A stretch of DNA of 64,000 nt from Nitrosomonas sp. Its GTDB lineage: Bacteria > Pseudomonadota > Gammaproteobacteria > Burkholderiales > Nitrosomonadaceae. Positions 9,665-19,574 of this stretch are shown here, one piece after another (the stretch's first letter is position 1; each line of letters begins with the position of its first letter). The stretch is from positions 1-64,000 of the forward strand of contig JADJES010000025.1 of the NCBI GenBank assembly GCA_016708955.1, given 5' to 3'. The notes under the pieces were generated by a model. The model had not been told where the DNA came from. It was given only the letters and a program-made list of their open reading frames with translations, and made no database searches. Made by a program: the position numbers and the translations under genes.

Positions 9665-10019
9665 TTTCAGCCACCCCGTTAGCAGTCAGTCGGATTCAAT
9701 CCGCGAAGTGCTATTTCCATAGTGCCGTAGATCAGTTTCAAGTCCGACAGACTTCTTGGTGGATTGTTAAAAACTATTTATATTGCCGCTGCGGTGTTAG
9801 AAACAAGCCCTAAGGTAGCTCTGATTAAGTCCTTCGGCAGGGGTAATAAATTGATCGTGTTCGTGATGAACATGTCGAACCATGAATGTAATTAATTTAA
9901 TAAGAACTTCCCTAAATACTTATTTAGCGTGCATAAACTGCGCTTCCTCGACTATTTTTTTGCATCGGCTCTCAAGTGCGTTCTCAATCGTCTGCTAAGA
10001 TAAGCTGATTGGAACAGGC
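9665..10019. other. intergenic gap, nothing recognised
   Basis: No open frame with family resemblance, no tRNA, and no strong terminator hairpin were seen between the convergent YbhB-like and lpxK-like genes. Confidence 0.5.
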
Positions 10020-11048
10020 TCATTGTCGATTTTGCAGAGCAAAATTATTTCCAAGTTTCTTCAGTATGATGGCCTGCAGTTCGTTATTGACCCAAGCTTT
10101 TCTGGGCAACGCCCAAAGTTTACTGTCTGCAAAACCCTGGCACTGTAAAGCATTTTCTTCAGGCATGAGTACAACATCTGCTTCAGTAAAATAAATCTCT
10201 GGTTGGGTAAACCGATGATTTTCTGCATACGAGTGTAATTCTGCATTTAGGCCTATTCCCTGTATAAAATCAAAAAACCAAGAAGAATTATCCTCGTCTG
10301 CAATGGCGTGTACACGTTTGTTTTTGAAATCAGAAACCAGTTGATGGGCTGCCGGATTGAGTACATTATAAGCAATTTCATTGATCAGCTTCATATTGTA
10401 CGTTTTCCCCCATTTGCTCGTATCAGTATGAAGATTTTGTTTTCCATTTGTTACGATAATGCCTGATTTCCCCAAATACTTAAGATTCATTCGTAAGGGA
10501 CCGGCAGGCAAGAGCAACCCGTTGCCGAAGCTCCGCTCGCTAAAATCAACGGCAACCAGATCAATATCCCGTTCAAGACGATAAAACTGCATGCCATCAT
10601 TACAGATAATGACATTGCAAGTTGGGTGTGCAAGCAGAAGTGCTTGCGCGACTTCGACTCTGTCATTTCCAACCCATACAGGACATGATTTTCCACAATG
10701 TTGCGCGAGTAAAAATATTTTTCCACCGGCACTATAAGGATCACTGGCGGGAGTTACAGCGTCAGGTGGCCCAGGGTTATCATAGTTACCCCGTGTGATG
10801 ATTCCCGGTGAAAAACCATGTGCCAGTAAGCAATCAACAAGCCAAAGCAGCAGAGGTGTTTTGCCGCCATCATCGATACTGATACTATCGACCATAATGA
10901 CAGACACTGGTAGTTTGACCGAAGGCAAAATATCCAGCCAATAGCATAATTTCTTTAGTGCTAAGAAGAAACTATAGAAAACACTTAGAGGCCATAACAG
11001 AAAGTGTAGTGGAGTGATACGATGCCAATAGAGCTCTGACAATTTCAT
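10020..11048 (-). CDS. LpxK-like protein (tetraacyldisaccharide 4'-kinase family), divergent active site
   Basis: LpxK phosphorylates the lipid A disaccharide at the inner membrane. The 342-residue protein has the family's N-terminal membrane-anchoring segment (LHFLLWPLSVFYSFFLALKK, residues 14-33) and family landmarks GIITRG and GNGLLLPAGPLR. However the P-loop, normally GGTGKTP, reads DDGGKTP at residues 59-65, keeping K and T but losing the first glycines, and the usual DDG(F/L)QH motif reads NDGMQF at 150-155. It is therefore either a diverged LpxK or a paralogue with altered activity. It stands alone here, without msbA or kdsB. Confidence 0.75.
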   Translation of the reverse strand: MKLSELYWHRITPLHFLLWPLSVFYSFFLALKKLCYWLDILPSVKLPVSVIMVDSISIDDGGKTPLLLWLVDCLLAHGFSPGIITRGNYDNPGPPDAVTPASDPYSAGGKIFLLAQHCGKSCPVWVGNDRVEVAQALLLAHPTCNVIICNDGMQFYRLERDIDLVAVDFSERSFGNGLLLPAGPLRMNLKYLGKSGIIVTNGKQNLHTDTSKWGKTYNMKLINEIAYNVLNPAAHQLVSDFKNKRVHAIADEDNSSWFFDFIQGIGLNAELHSYAENHRFTQPEIYFTEADVVLMPEENALQCQGFADSKLWALPRKAWVNNELQAIILKKLGNNFALQNRQ

Positions 11049-11089
11049 ATTTCGCTTCTATTCAAGTTATAGTTATGGATTTGCATTTC

Positions 11090-12391
11090 GGTTCATCCGG
11101 CAAGTGCGTACTTGTTAGTCAGAAATGCATGTTGAAATAAAGTGAATTAAAGGTTGAAATTATTCTGATTTTCAACGAAGGGTTTTTTCAACATGTCGAC
11201 CAGGCTGTTACGCCTTTGGTATAGTTGGTTATTTTATCAAAGCACTTGTTTTATTGCGGTGTCATAGTTGTTGCAATACAGCGGATCATTGGCGATTGAG
11301 ATGTCCGGATGTAAAAGCCGCGAGATACTTCGGGAAAGTTGGTTGACGCTTAGGACAGTACCGGTAGGTCAAAAGCAGTCTATATCGACCTTCCAGTTCA
11401 GCGGGTAGAATGCACCGATGCCAAGCAGTTCGTCAGGTAAAGATACAGTTTGCTGATGAGCACAAGCGCTATACACGTTCTTTCGAAAGATTGGTTTTGG
11501 ATCTCTCAGGCCGACCATCCAGGCAGTAGCACGCCATCTTGGAGTGAGCTGGGGTCTGGTTAAGGGACTACAGAAGGACAATCGGAATAAACGTTATCGG
11601 TTGCCTAAATGGGCCAAGATAAAACGCATTGCGCTAGATGAAATATACCAAGGCAAGAAGCGGGGGTATTTAACGATAGTTCTGGATCTTCAACGTGGGG
11701 CAGTGATTTTTGTTGGCAATGGGAAAGGTGCCGATGCACTGATTCCGTTGGAAGCGTTTGAAACGGTGCACGGATTGAAGCGGTTGCGACCGACATGGGG
11801 CCAGCATACATCAGTGCGGTGCGGGCTAATATCCCAGATGCAACGCTAGTGTTCGATCACCCATATTATTAAGCTGTTCAACGAAAAGTTGACAAACTGC
11901 GTCAGATCTGCAACGAGAAGCAGAAAATGGGTTGGGCAAACCCGTTTTGAAGGGCATTCGCTGGCTGTTGCTGAAGAACCCTGACAACCTGGATGACAAG
12001 CGCAATGAACGTCAACGTCTGGACGAAGCATTAAAGCTCAATGAGCCCTTGGCAACGGCCTATTACATGAAAGAAGAGTTACGCAATATCTGGCATCAAC
12101 CGGATAAACTCTCAGCTCAAAATGCATTGGATGAATGGGTAAAAAGCCGCTGCTTGGATGTCAACATGCTCAAGCAATTCTCTAAAACTATTGCAGCACC
12201 CGCTCAGGTGGCTTATTTCGATTTTAATGGTTTATCACCGGCCTTGGAAGGTACCAACAACAAGATAAAAACTTTGCACAAAATGGCCTATGGTTTCAGG
12301 ATGTCGAGTTCTTTAAACTCAAATTATGGCGCTGCATGAAACCAATTATGTCCTTGTCGGTTAACCAAAGTACGCACTTGCCGGATGAACC
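11090..12391. mobile_element. decayed ISL3-family insertion sequence with ends and target duplication
   Basis: Terminal inverted repeats of 24 bases match exactly: GGTTCATCCGGCAAGTGCGT... at 11090-11113 and its complement at 12368-12391. The flanking octamers TGCATTTC (11082-11089) and TGCATTTT (12392-12399) agree at 7 of 8 positions, consistent with the 8-bp target duplication of ISL3 elements. The 1302-bp element contains one transposase gene reading plus-ward, broken by several frameshifts and in-frame stops. Confidence 0.88.
11193..12364 (+). pseudogene. ISL3-family transposase, frameshifted
   Basis: The reading can be traced in pieces. The ATG at 11193 gives MSTRLL, as in ISL3 transposases, followed by a degraded zinc-finger part. 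At 11544-11780 comes ALDEIYQGKKRGYLTIVLDL (the first catalytic aspartate region), then near 11800-11880 SAVRANIPDATLVFDH and KLFNEK, then VLKGIRWLLLKNPDNLD and, near the end, LEGTNNKIKTLHKMAYGFR with the catalytic glutamate. The final segment HETNYVLVG and stop at 12362-12364 is out of frame by one base. The broken frame means the element cannot move itself. Confidence 0.85.
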
Positions 12392-12538
12392 TGCATTTTC
12401 ATTCTAAGCGGTAATTGATTTGGAATTTAAAAATTTTTACATACCGTATATCCGATAGACAAGGTTTATGTGAAGATTGGGCGTAATGAAGAATACACTT
12501 TGTTTTAACCTATTTTGTTCTAAGCGCAGAAATAAACG

Positions 12539-13429
12539 ATGAAAATATTAGTCAATCGATTACTTGTTCCCACGTTATCGGGCGATGGCAGGCAAAAAGA
12601 TCCGCATCATATTGCCTATACCGATTGGGGAGACCCGCAGAATCCGCATGTTGTCATCTGCGTTCACGGATTAACGCGTAATTGCCGTGATTTCGATTAT
12701 CTTGCACGTGCACTGCAATCGGACTGCAGGGTGATTTCTGTTGATGTCGTGGGGCGAGGTCAGAGCGATTGGCTGGCGCATGCGCATGACTATGATTATT
12801 ACCCGCTATACCTCTCAGACGCGATGTCATTAATGGTTCATATCCAGGCGCAATACCAAACGAAGATTACGTTGGATTGGGTGGGTATTTCGATGGGCGG
12901 ATTGATCGGAATGATTCTGGCGATACAACCGAATCTACCTTTTGCAATCAACAAATTGATATTGAGCGATATTGGCCCGTTGATTCCTGCGGTTGCTCTG
13001 AAAAGAATTGCCGATTATGTGGGTAAAGATCCGCGTTTTGCTAGTTTTGAAGAATTTAAACAGTACATGAAAGTAATTTCTGCGTCCTTTGGTCCCCTTA
13101 CTGAAGACCAGTGGAATCATATGGCGATTCACAGTGCGCGTGAATATGCCGATGGATCCTACGGCTTCCGCTATGATCCAAGGATTGCAATCAGTTTTAA
13201 AGATCGTGAAATCAAGGACATTGATTTATGGGAGCAATGGGATCAGTTAACCAATCCTACTTTGGTCTTGCGTGGAACTGAATCGGATATATTAACGGCT
13301 GAAACTGCCGCACAGATGCAGGTGCGTGGCGCGAAAGCCAGAATCGTCGAATTGCCCGGTATCGGTCACTCCCCGATGCTGATGGATGACAATCAGATTA
13401 AAATCGTACGGGATTTTATTTTGAAATAG
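12539..13429 (+). CDS. alpha/beta hydrolase
   Basis: A 296-residue cytosolic alpha/beta hydrolase. The oxyanion region CVHGLTR is at residues 41-47, the nucleophile serine is S118 in GISMGG, the acid is probably the aspartate in GTESDIL, and the histidine lies in GIGHSPML near the C-terminus. It resembles lipase/esterase members and homoserine-type acyl hydrolases, but no substrate can be named. It follows the dead ISL3 element by about 150 bases and is probably monocistronic. Confidence 0.85.
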   Translation: MKILVNRLLVPTLSGDGRQKDPHHIAYTDWGDPQNPHVVICVHGLTRNCRDFDYLARALQSDCRVISVDVVGRGQSDWLAHAHDYDYYPLYLSDAMSLMVHIQAQYQTKITLDWVGISMGGLIGMILAIQPNLPFAINKLILSDIGPLIPAVALKRIADYVGKDPRFASFEEFKQYMKVISASFGPLTEDQWNHMAIHSAREYADGSYGFRYDPRIAISFKDREIKDIDLWEQWDQLTNPTLVLRGTESDILTAETAAQMQVRGAKARIVELPGIGHSPMLMDDNQIKIVRDFILK

Positions 13430-13927
13430 TGTGTTGTTATGTTTTGAACGCCAATAACGAATTTTTAAGCGACCCCGTAAAAGATTTCAGTGAGATTGTT
13501 ACCCCAATCTTTTCCGCATTCTCCCATTCCTGGTTATGCCAAAAATTGGCCATTAAGCCAATATTTTAATAAGTAATTCCCAGATTTCCATTAAAAAGCC
13601 TATCTTGAAATCAGCTTGTCAGTGCTGCGGCAAAATGCCGTGTGGCAACTTGTTGTATTCCCAACTGCGTCCATTTAGTTTGTGGTTAGAACTTTAAGGC
13701 ATTTTTGGGATTTTTTTGCGCTTAGCGCGGTTCAGCGACTTATTCAGTACCCAATCTCACAACTGAGTTACTTATCGGAGTGGGGACTGCCGGGAAATTA
13801 TCATGAAACCAGCCAATTTCACTGCAATCTCAGGGTGCGGCAATATGTCGCATTGTTTTCTCATGATAATCAAATAGAATATAAAAAAGAATAATTCAAT
13901 TTTTATATACAAAGCCACCCTTGTCGC
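13430..13927. other. intergenic gap, nothing recognised
   Basis: A short plus-strand frame at 13682-13894 has no family resemblance and no good ribosome site. No RNA gene was recognised in this part. Confidence 0.45.
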
Positions 13928-13996
13928 AAGGCAAGTCCGGAAAACCAACGGATCTCTTCATTGAGATGGCCGGGTTGCCTCCCATGAGTGATGGGG
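13928..13996 (+). promoter_or_regulatory. structured 5' leader, possibly a degenerate GEMM (c-di-GMP-I) riboswitch
   Basis: Upstream of a PEP-CTERM gene the sequence can form nested helices: GGCAA (13930-13934) with TTGCC (13975-13979), CCGG (13937-13940) with CCGG (13970-13973), and ATCTC/GAGAT (13952-13956 and 13963-13967) closing a TTCATT loop. A second hairpin CCCAT/ATGGG follows. The strings GCAAGGCAA and GATGGCCGGGTTGCC recall the two sides of GEMM riboswitches, but the internal ACGCAAAGCC block is not seen. The assignment is tentative. Confidence 0.25.
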
Positions 13997-14150
13997 AGTA
14001 ACTGGAACCGGAAAGTAGCAGAATCACACACCTCCGCTTCAGATCATCATTCGCAAACGAGACGCCGGAAGCTTTCTTGTTAATTCTACAAGCAGCCAAT
14101 GGCGCTGTGTAATCTTTAAAGTAGTGCCTCAAATATTTGGAGAAAAGTAA

Positions 14151-14981
14151 ATGCGAAAAAATTCATATAGTAAGAAAACAAACGTGTTAGTTTCCGCAGC
14201 AATTATTTCTGCTGCCACATTGGTTAGCACCAATGTATTTGCAGCGGGTGCAGTGGGATTTCAAGCTTGGAATGCTGGTAACGATCTTTTTGCGGGTAGC
14301 AGCATTTCCGCCGCCAATTCTGGACTGAAGAGTGCCTATGCCGACAATCCCGGTCTAAACTATTCCGCTTGGGCGCATACGGGTGACTGGTTCGTATTTC
14401 AAAACCATTCCCCAGTCGACGTCACCCTAACCGTGTCCGGAGATTCCGGTTTTGTTCCGGGTGTAACCGTATGGGCAACCGGCGGATCGGTATTTGATGG
14501 CGGAACTACTGGTTTCGGTGGAGAACTCAGTTTGGCAGGGTTTGGTACGCCACATTCATTAAATGCAACAGGCGCAATGGGCGATGCTGGCACGCTATGG
14601 ATGGCGAACGGTCAAGGCGGCAATGTGCTAGAAACCCTGGGCTACGCAGTTTCCGGTCCCTCACACGCCGCTGGAACGACTGGTTGGGGTGAGAGCATTG
14701 TTACCGGTGCGAATGACGTGAGCCTGACAAATGCATTTGAAAATGGCGTGAGTGGTAGCGTGGGCGCGAACACTGCTGAGCTCGTATTCAATGATTTGGC
14801 AGCGGGCTGGTATGCTGTTTATATTGGCGGAACTGATCATGCGTCTGCAGGTGGTGTGTATGACTTGACTGTCAGTGCAGTACCTGAACCAGAAACCTAC
14901 GCGATGTTATTAGCAGGTCTTGGTCTCGTTGGCTGGCGCATGAAGAAGCAGCATAAAGCGTCGAATAAGACTGCAGCTTAA
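14151..14981 (+). CDS. PEP-CTERM sorting domain protein
   Basis: A 276-residue exported protein. An N-terminal signal peptide (about residues 1-32, ending VFAAG) is followed by a glycine/serine/alanine-rich body of predicted beta structure. The C-terminus carries a PEP-CTERM tag, VPEPETYAMLLAGLGLVGWRMKK, split here as VPEPE, then a membrane helix AMLLAGLGLVGW and a basic tail. Such proteins are processed by exosortase and delivered to the surface or exopolysaccharide. No exosortase gene lies in this window. GGAGAAAAGTAA precedes the ATG. The specific function is unknown. Confidence 0.85.
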   Translation: MRKNSYSKKTNVLVSAAIISAATLVSTNVFAAGAVGFQAWNAGNDLFAGSSISAANSGLKSAYADNPGLNYSAWAHTGDWFVFQNHSPVDVTLTVSGDSGFVPGVTVWATGGSVFDGGTTGFGGELSLAGFGTPHSLNATGAMGDAGTLWMANGQGGNVLETLGYAVSGPSHAAGTTGWGESIVTGANDVSLTNAFENGVSGSVGANTAELVFNDLAAGWYAVYIGGTDHASAGGVYDLTVSAVPEPETYAMLLAGLGLVGWRMKKQHKASNKTAA

Positions 14982-15104
14982 TTTACGGTGAAGCGATAGC
15001 AGAAACGGGGCGTTTCACAGAATCGCTCCGTTTTTCTGCCGGGAAGAATGAATTTAACCTGGCTGCAACAAGAATTCACCCAATATGACTGTGCATTATG
15101 TTTA

Positions 15105-15241
15105 GGGCACCTCTAAAAATAAAGCGCTAAACAACACGAGGCACGAGAAAAAAATGGTTACGCAGCATACGTATGATATGTAAGGAAACATTTTTGTGAG
15201 CAACAAAGTGTTGTGACGGAATTTGGATTTTTAGAGATGCC
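15105..15241. repeat. MITE-like element, family 1, copy 1
   Basis: About 137 bases bounded by inverted ends GGGCACCTCTAAAAAT and ATTTTTAGAGATGCC, with TTTA on both sides (15101-15104 and 15242-15245). The interior, including ACGAGGCACG and AGGAAACATTTTTGTGAG, is shared with the copy at 55610-55723 in the opposite orientation. It has no coding capacity and lies between the PEP-CTERM gene and the peroxidase gene. Confidence 0.8.
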
Positions 15242-15339
15242 TTTAATAGAATTATTAGCACGTACTCAGCAAAACGCATAAACATACTGATGTTCCTTGA
15301 TGTGCATGCGGAGTAACTAGGAATGTGAGGAGTATTATC

Positions 15340-17541
15340 ATGCTAATCGATATAAAAAAAATCATCAGTACCTTAATCAAGGTATTTTGTCTTACTATTT
15401 TTACTGGTTCGGTCTTGCAGGCTGACGGTTTCGGTCCTATCCCCATGACACTGAAAGGTGCACCGGTTCCCGAAGTGCCCGGCTTGTTGGATGGCCCTGA
15501 CCCCATCATTCTTAACAAGGAAAAAGCGATCGCACTTGGCAAGGCCTTGTTTTGGGATGTTAATGTGGGAAGTGATGGCGTGGCCTGTGCCACTTGTCAT
15601 TTTAATGCCGGTGCGGATGTGCGCATTAAGAATCAGATTGCGCCGATCGGCCGAGGCAGCGACTTACCGAAAGAATTTTCGCTTGGCCGCAGTGGATCCC
15701 CACGCGGGCCCAATACCGTCCTTAAGAGAAATGATTTCCCTTTTCATCAAATCGATGATCCGATGAATCCCACCAGTGTTCCAATTTATAGCAGCGATGA
15801 TGTCGTTGCTTCCTCGGGCACTTTCAGCGGTGCTTATCGGGATGTCGAATGGTTTGATGAACAAAACGATACGTGTGACCGTAGCGCTGACCCGGTTTTC
15901 CATGTCGGCGCAATAGGCACGCGCAAGGTTACACCACGCAACACACCCACTGTCATCAATGCTGTTTTCAATTTTCGCAATTTCTGGGATGGCCGCGCCA
16001 ACAATATTTTTAACGGTAGCAGTCCTTGGGGAGACCGCGATCCTGATGCTGGCGTCTGGGTAAGAAATAACAATGGCACTGTTACCAAGCAACGCTTACG
16101 ACTCATCAATTCCGCGCTTGCTTCTCAGGCGATTGCTCCGCCTATGGATGACATTGAAATGGCTTGTCATGGACGTACCTTTACCGACCTGGGGCGTAAA
16201 CTATTGAATCGCAGACCACTGGAGCATCAGAAGGTGCATTGGAACGATAGCGTGCTTGGCAACCTAGCATTCAGCACGAAAGATAACTTAAAAAAAGGTT
16301 TAAATACACGTTACTATCGCTTAGTCATGCAAGCATTCAATCCCAAGTATTGGGATTATACCCGTCCTGATCAATTTGGCTCTCCGCCACCGGGCTCTGC
16401 GTCGTATGGCGCACCTTATACGCAAATAGAATCAAATTTTGCTATGTTCTTTGCGCTTGCGATTCAAATGTATGAATCAACTTTGATCTCCGATGATTCG
16501 CCTTTTGACCAAAGTGCCGTTGATGAACATGGCATACCTATTGAATTAACCGAATCAGCGCAGCGCGGAATGGAAGTTTTTCGTGATTCGCATTGTGCGC
16601 TTTGCCATATTGGCCCCAACTTTACTTCATCCGCGATCGTGACGAATGGTATTTTGCAGAAACTCAATCCGCATGCTTTTGGGAATTCCACTTTCCGGGT
16701 CAGTACTACTAATGTTGTAACCGCTTTATCTTTAAACGGCGGTATGATGTTTCAAGATACTGATTTCTCCGGTACCGGCGTAACTCCAGTAGAAAACGAT
16801 ATTGGTTTGGGTAATACCGACCCATTTGGCAATCCATTATCATTTTCCGACCAATATATGCAGCTTTTGGCAGGAAATAATCATGGAGTAGTTGATCCTT
16901 ATGTGGCAGACGTACGGCCCTGTGATCTGGATTCGTCCATAGCAATCGATCGTGACAAACCACATCCGCTACTATTTACGCGTGCGGACGGAATACAAAA
17001 GCAAACACAGAATACCGCTAATTGCTTTAATCCAGCGGGCACTTTTATTCCAACGGCTGATGCAGCTTTGGCGGAATTAGAGAAACCGGGGAGAAGGCGG
17101 TTTTTAAGTGCCGCCAAGGGCTCATACAAAATTCCGACATTAAGGAACATTGAACTAACAGGGCCTTACATGCATAACGGTGGCATGGCCACATTGGATG
17201 AGGTATTGGAGTTTTATATCCGGGGTGGTAATTTTGAAACTCCCCCAAAGGAATTTGCTAAGATTTTTGCTCTGGTTGACGTACGGTTTTCATCGGAACA
17301 ACGTGAGGATTTGCTTAATTTTCTTAAAACCTTAACGGATGATCGCGTGCGCTTTGAAAGAGCACCGTTTGATCATCCTGAATTGCCTGTTCCCCATGGA
17401 CACGTTGGAAATGTCGAAACAATTACTAAGATTAACACGATTAGTGAAACGCTCGCGGCAGATGAGTTCCTAGTGATTCCCGCTGTTGGGGCCGAGGGAA
17501 GAAAAGAAGCATTGCAAGCATTTGATCGGTACTTAAAATAG
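15340..17541 (+). CDS. dihaem cytochrome c peroxidase-like protein, long form
   Basis: A 733-residue exported c-type cytochrome related to bacterial dihaem peroxidases, which reduce H2O2 in the periplasm. The two haem sites are CATCH at residues 83-87 and CALCH at 419-423. A signal peptide (IISTLIKVFCLTIFTGSVLQA) covers residues 8-28. It is about twice the length of classical CcpA (about 330 residues), with long insertions between the haem sites, so substrate and partner may differ. The ATG at 15340 is preferred over a GTG 15 bases upstream because GTGAGGAG lies at 15325-15332. The C-terminal GPYMHNGGMATLDEVLEFY is typical of the family. Confidence 0.82.
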   Translation: MLIDIKKIISTLIKVFCLTIFTGSVLQADGFGPIPMTLKGAPVPEVPGLLDGPDPIILNKEKAIALGKALFWDVNVGSDGVACATCHFNAGADVRIKNQIAPIGRGSDLPKEFSLGRSGSPRGPNTVLKRNDFPFHQIDDPMNPTSVPIYSSDDVVASSGTFSGAYRDVEWFDEQNDTCDRSADPVFHVGAIGTRKVTPRNTPTVINAVFNFRNFWDGRANNIFNGSSPWGDRDPDAGVWVRNNNGTVTKQRLRLINSALASQAIAPPMDDIEMACHGRTFTDLGRKLLNRRPLEHQKVHWNDSVLGNLAFSTKDNLKKGLNTRYYRLVMQAFNPKYWDYTRPDQFGSPPPGSASYGAPYTQIESNFAMFFALAIQMYESTLISDDSPFDQSAVDEHGIPIELTESAQRGMEVFRDSHCALCHIGPNFTSSAIVTNGILQKLNPHAFGNSTFRVSTTNVVTALSLNGGMMFQDTDFSGTGVTPVENDIGLGNTDPFGNPLSFSDQYMQLLAGNNHGVVDPYVADVRPCDLDSSIAIDRDKPHPLLFTRADGIQKQTQNTANCFNPAGTFIPTADAALAELEKPGRRRFLSAAKGSYKIPTLRNIELTGPYMHNGGMATLDEVLEFYIRGGNFETPPKEFAKIFALVDVRFSSEQREDLLNFLKTLTDDRVRFERAPFDHPELPVPHGHVGNVETITKINTISETLAADEFLVIPAVGAEGRKEALQAFDRYLK

Positions 17542-17560
17542 CACCTGGAAGCGCTAATTT

Positions 17561-19240
17561 ATAACTAACGTTTCGAAGTTCATTTTAACCTAAAAATACC
17601 ATTGGAATGCTTGATTTACTTGGCTTCCAGCCTCAATGTTCTGACATCAAGTTGCAGGGCTTGCACGAAGAAGCTTTGTACATGACGTTCAATTGTTGCC
17701 ATGATCTGAGAGGCCGTATCACCGATCAGCATTTCCATTTCGTCGATCGCGCCCGCAATCACAGACCGAAAGACCTGCCACAATCTGGCGGCATAATCGA
17801 TCGATGTGGCGTTCGCCGTGAGCTGTTGGCGTACATCCGCGATGCCGCTGGCCTGATGCCTCGACTTGGCAATCACCAGCATACAAAACCGTATCGCGGT
17901 CAAATGGATGGAGGCGATATAAGCGGCATAGTGATTGCTTTGCTCCTTGAGAAAGCCCAGATATTGTTTGGCTTCCTTGAAGTACACTTCAATCGCCCAG
18001 CGCATCGCATACAGTTCCAGTATGCGATGCGGCTCAAGGTTGTGTCCGTAGTCAAGAATATCGCCCAGTCATGTTTTCCGGGCTGCGCTTTTTCAGGCTG
18101 GGCAATGCCGCGAACAAATAGCAGGCGCACCTTGATCCATTGATCCGCCTCGTCTGGCGAGCTACTCAAATTTAACTCAACATCCAGTGCCTTCGCCTGA
18201 TACGGCTGCTCTGGTATTTTCTGCCACTGGCAGCGAATGCAGGACTGGTAGAGGGTATTCACATCCCTATCCCGGTGGATTGCTTGCCCTCCCTTGCATT
18301 CGGTTAGCCGATATTTCATGGTGTTCTTCTTCATCCGCAGAATCGGTGTCAATAGTTGCTCGTCGGCCAGGCGGATTATCGGTTTGGTGCCGAACCACGC
18401 ATCTGCCAGCAAGTAATCCGCCTCGATCCCGGCGCGTTGCGCCCGGCGGATCATGTCTCCAGCCATTTGAGGCTTGGTCTGGCTTTGCGCCACCCGATAA
18501 CGTTTCGCAACGATACTGCGACCATCACGGAATGGTTGATGTAGCTCTTGCGCCTTCGTTGCGCTGATAAACAACTCGCTATCGATGGGCACAAAGCCTT
18601 CCGTGCTGCTCATGCCCAGGGTCAAAACCTGTTGCCCCATAACCTGCCGTCCCGATGTGTGGTCAAAGTGGCTGGATACGCCAGGCATCTTTTTTCCATG
18701 GCGCACCTGAATGGAATCATCCAACACAAACGCACGGATATGGCTCGATGTCTCCGCGCTTGGATCGCTTGTCGTGCGACATCCCTATGCAGATGACGCC
18801 AGTTCCAGTCTTCCTGATTCAAAGCCGCATACAGGGCATCTTTCTCGGCACAGGAGAAGGTCTTCAATGACTCCCGCGCAAACATGCCAATCGAGTCCAC
18901 TTTCAACCAGACCCAAATCATCAGGCAGTACACCAGTTCATGCGCCGACGTGCCGGAGCGCTTGGGAAAGCCGATTCGATTCAGCCGCGCTTTCATGCCC
19001 TTGTGCTTCCACAGATCAGCAAACAGATTGTCAATGAGGCAATCTTTGTCCCGTAATAGATTAGCCGTCAATTCTGGAAGTTCTATCGTTTTTGTGCCAT
19101 GATCCATCGCGGTCTCCTGAGTTGTTTTGGCTGTTTGCAAGACAACCATTATTATACTCTTTGTCAGACCGCTTTTATTATTACAATCAAATAATTAAGC
19201 GCGATTTTATGGGGCTTTTGAACTCCGAAACTTTAGTAAT
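17561..19240. mobile_element. IS4-family insertion sequence, copy 1 (defective)
   Basis: About 1680 bases, nearly identical to the copy at 20713-22382 and in the same orientation. The left end ATAACTAACGTTTCGAAGTTCA and the right end (complement ATTACTAAAGTTTCGGAGTTCA) form imperfect inverted repeats. No target duplication was found. It differs from copy 2 by a 12-base insertion near 18090 and at least two single-base losses inside the transposase gene. Confidence 0.85.
17616..19107 (-). pseudogene. IS4-family transposase, frameshifted copy
   Basis: Same protein as the intact copy at 20768-22249 but interrupted twice. Near 18767 GCGCTTGG replaces GCGCCTCGG, shifting frame after DVARQAI. Near 18040 GTTGTGTCC replaces GTTGGTGTCC, and a 12-base insertion adds EKAQ-coding sequence just upstream. 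The catalytic LDDS, DAWFG and YAMRWAIEVYFKEAK blocks remain in separate frames. It cannot make transposase but could be mobilised by the intact copy, since both ends are present. Confidence 0.85.
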
Positions 19241-19574
19241 TAAAAAACCATAATAAATCATACCTAAATACGGTCAGTATCTTTGCGCTTTAATATCTGT
19301 TCACATTTGAAGTAGTTTTGCATTATAGAGACGGGAAATATTCTGGAAATGTGCTAAATTTTCGCACCTTGAAAACCAACAGGAAGGGGAAAAGTTATTA
19401 CAATTGCAATCGTTCTTAGTGTGGGAGAGCGTAGGTTAACGAGAGACTGAAGTAGCGCGATAAGTATTTTAAAAAGGGAGTCTTATATCAGGCGTAGGAG
19501 ATAAGTAGCGTAATACAAGACCCCACTCTTGCAAGTAAACCGAGAGCTGTTTTACAGAACTAACTGTCCAATGA
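19241..19574. other. gap between IS copy 1 and a PEP-CTERM gene
   Basis: AT-rich sequence with no open frame of note and no clear hairpin downstream of the minus-strand gene. It starts immediately after the IS end. Confidence 0.45.

Noticed and set aside
13682..13894. 70-residue plus-strand frame
   Set aside because: No ribosome site, no family resemblance, composition typical of non-coding AT-rich sequence.
17607..18143. Plus-strand frame across the IS4 copy, repeated at 20759
   Set aside because: Shadow of the minus-strand IS4 transposase; the same frame occurs in both copies only because the copies are identical.
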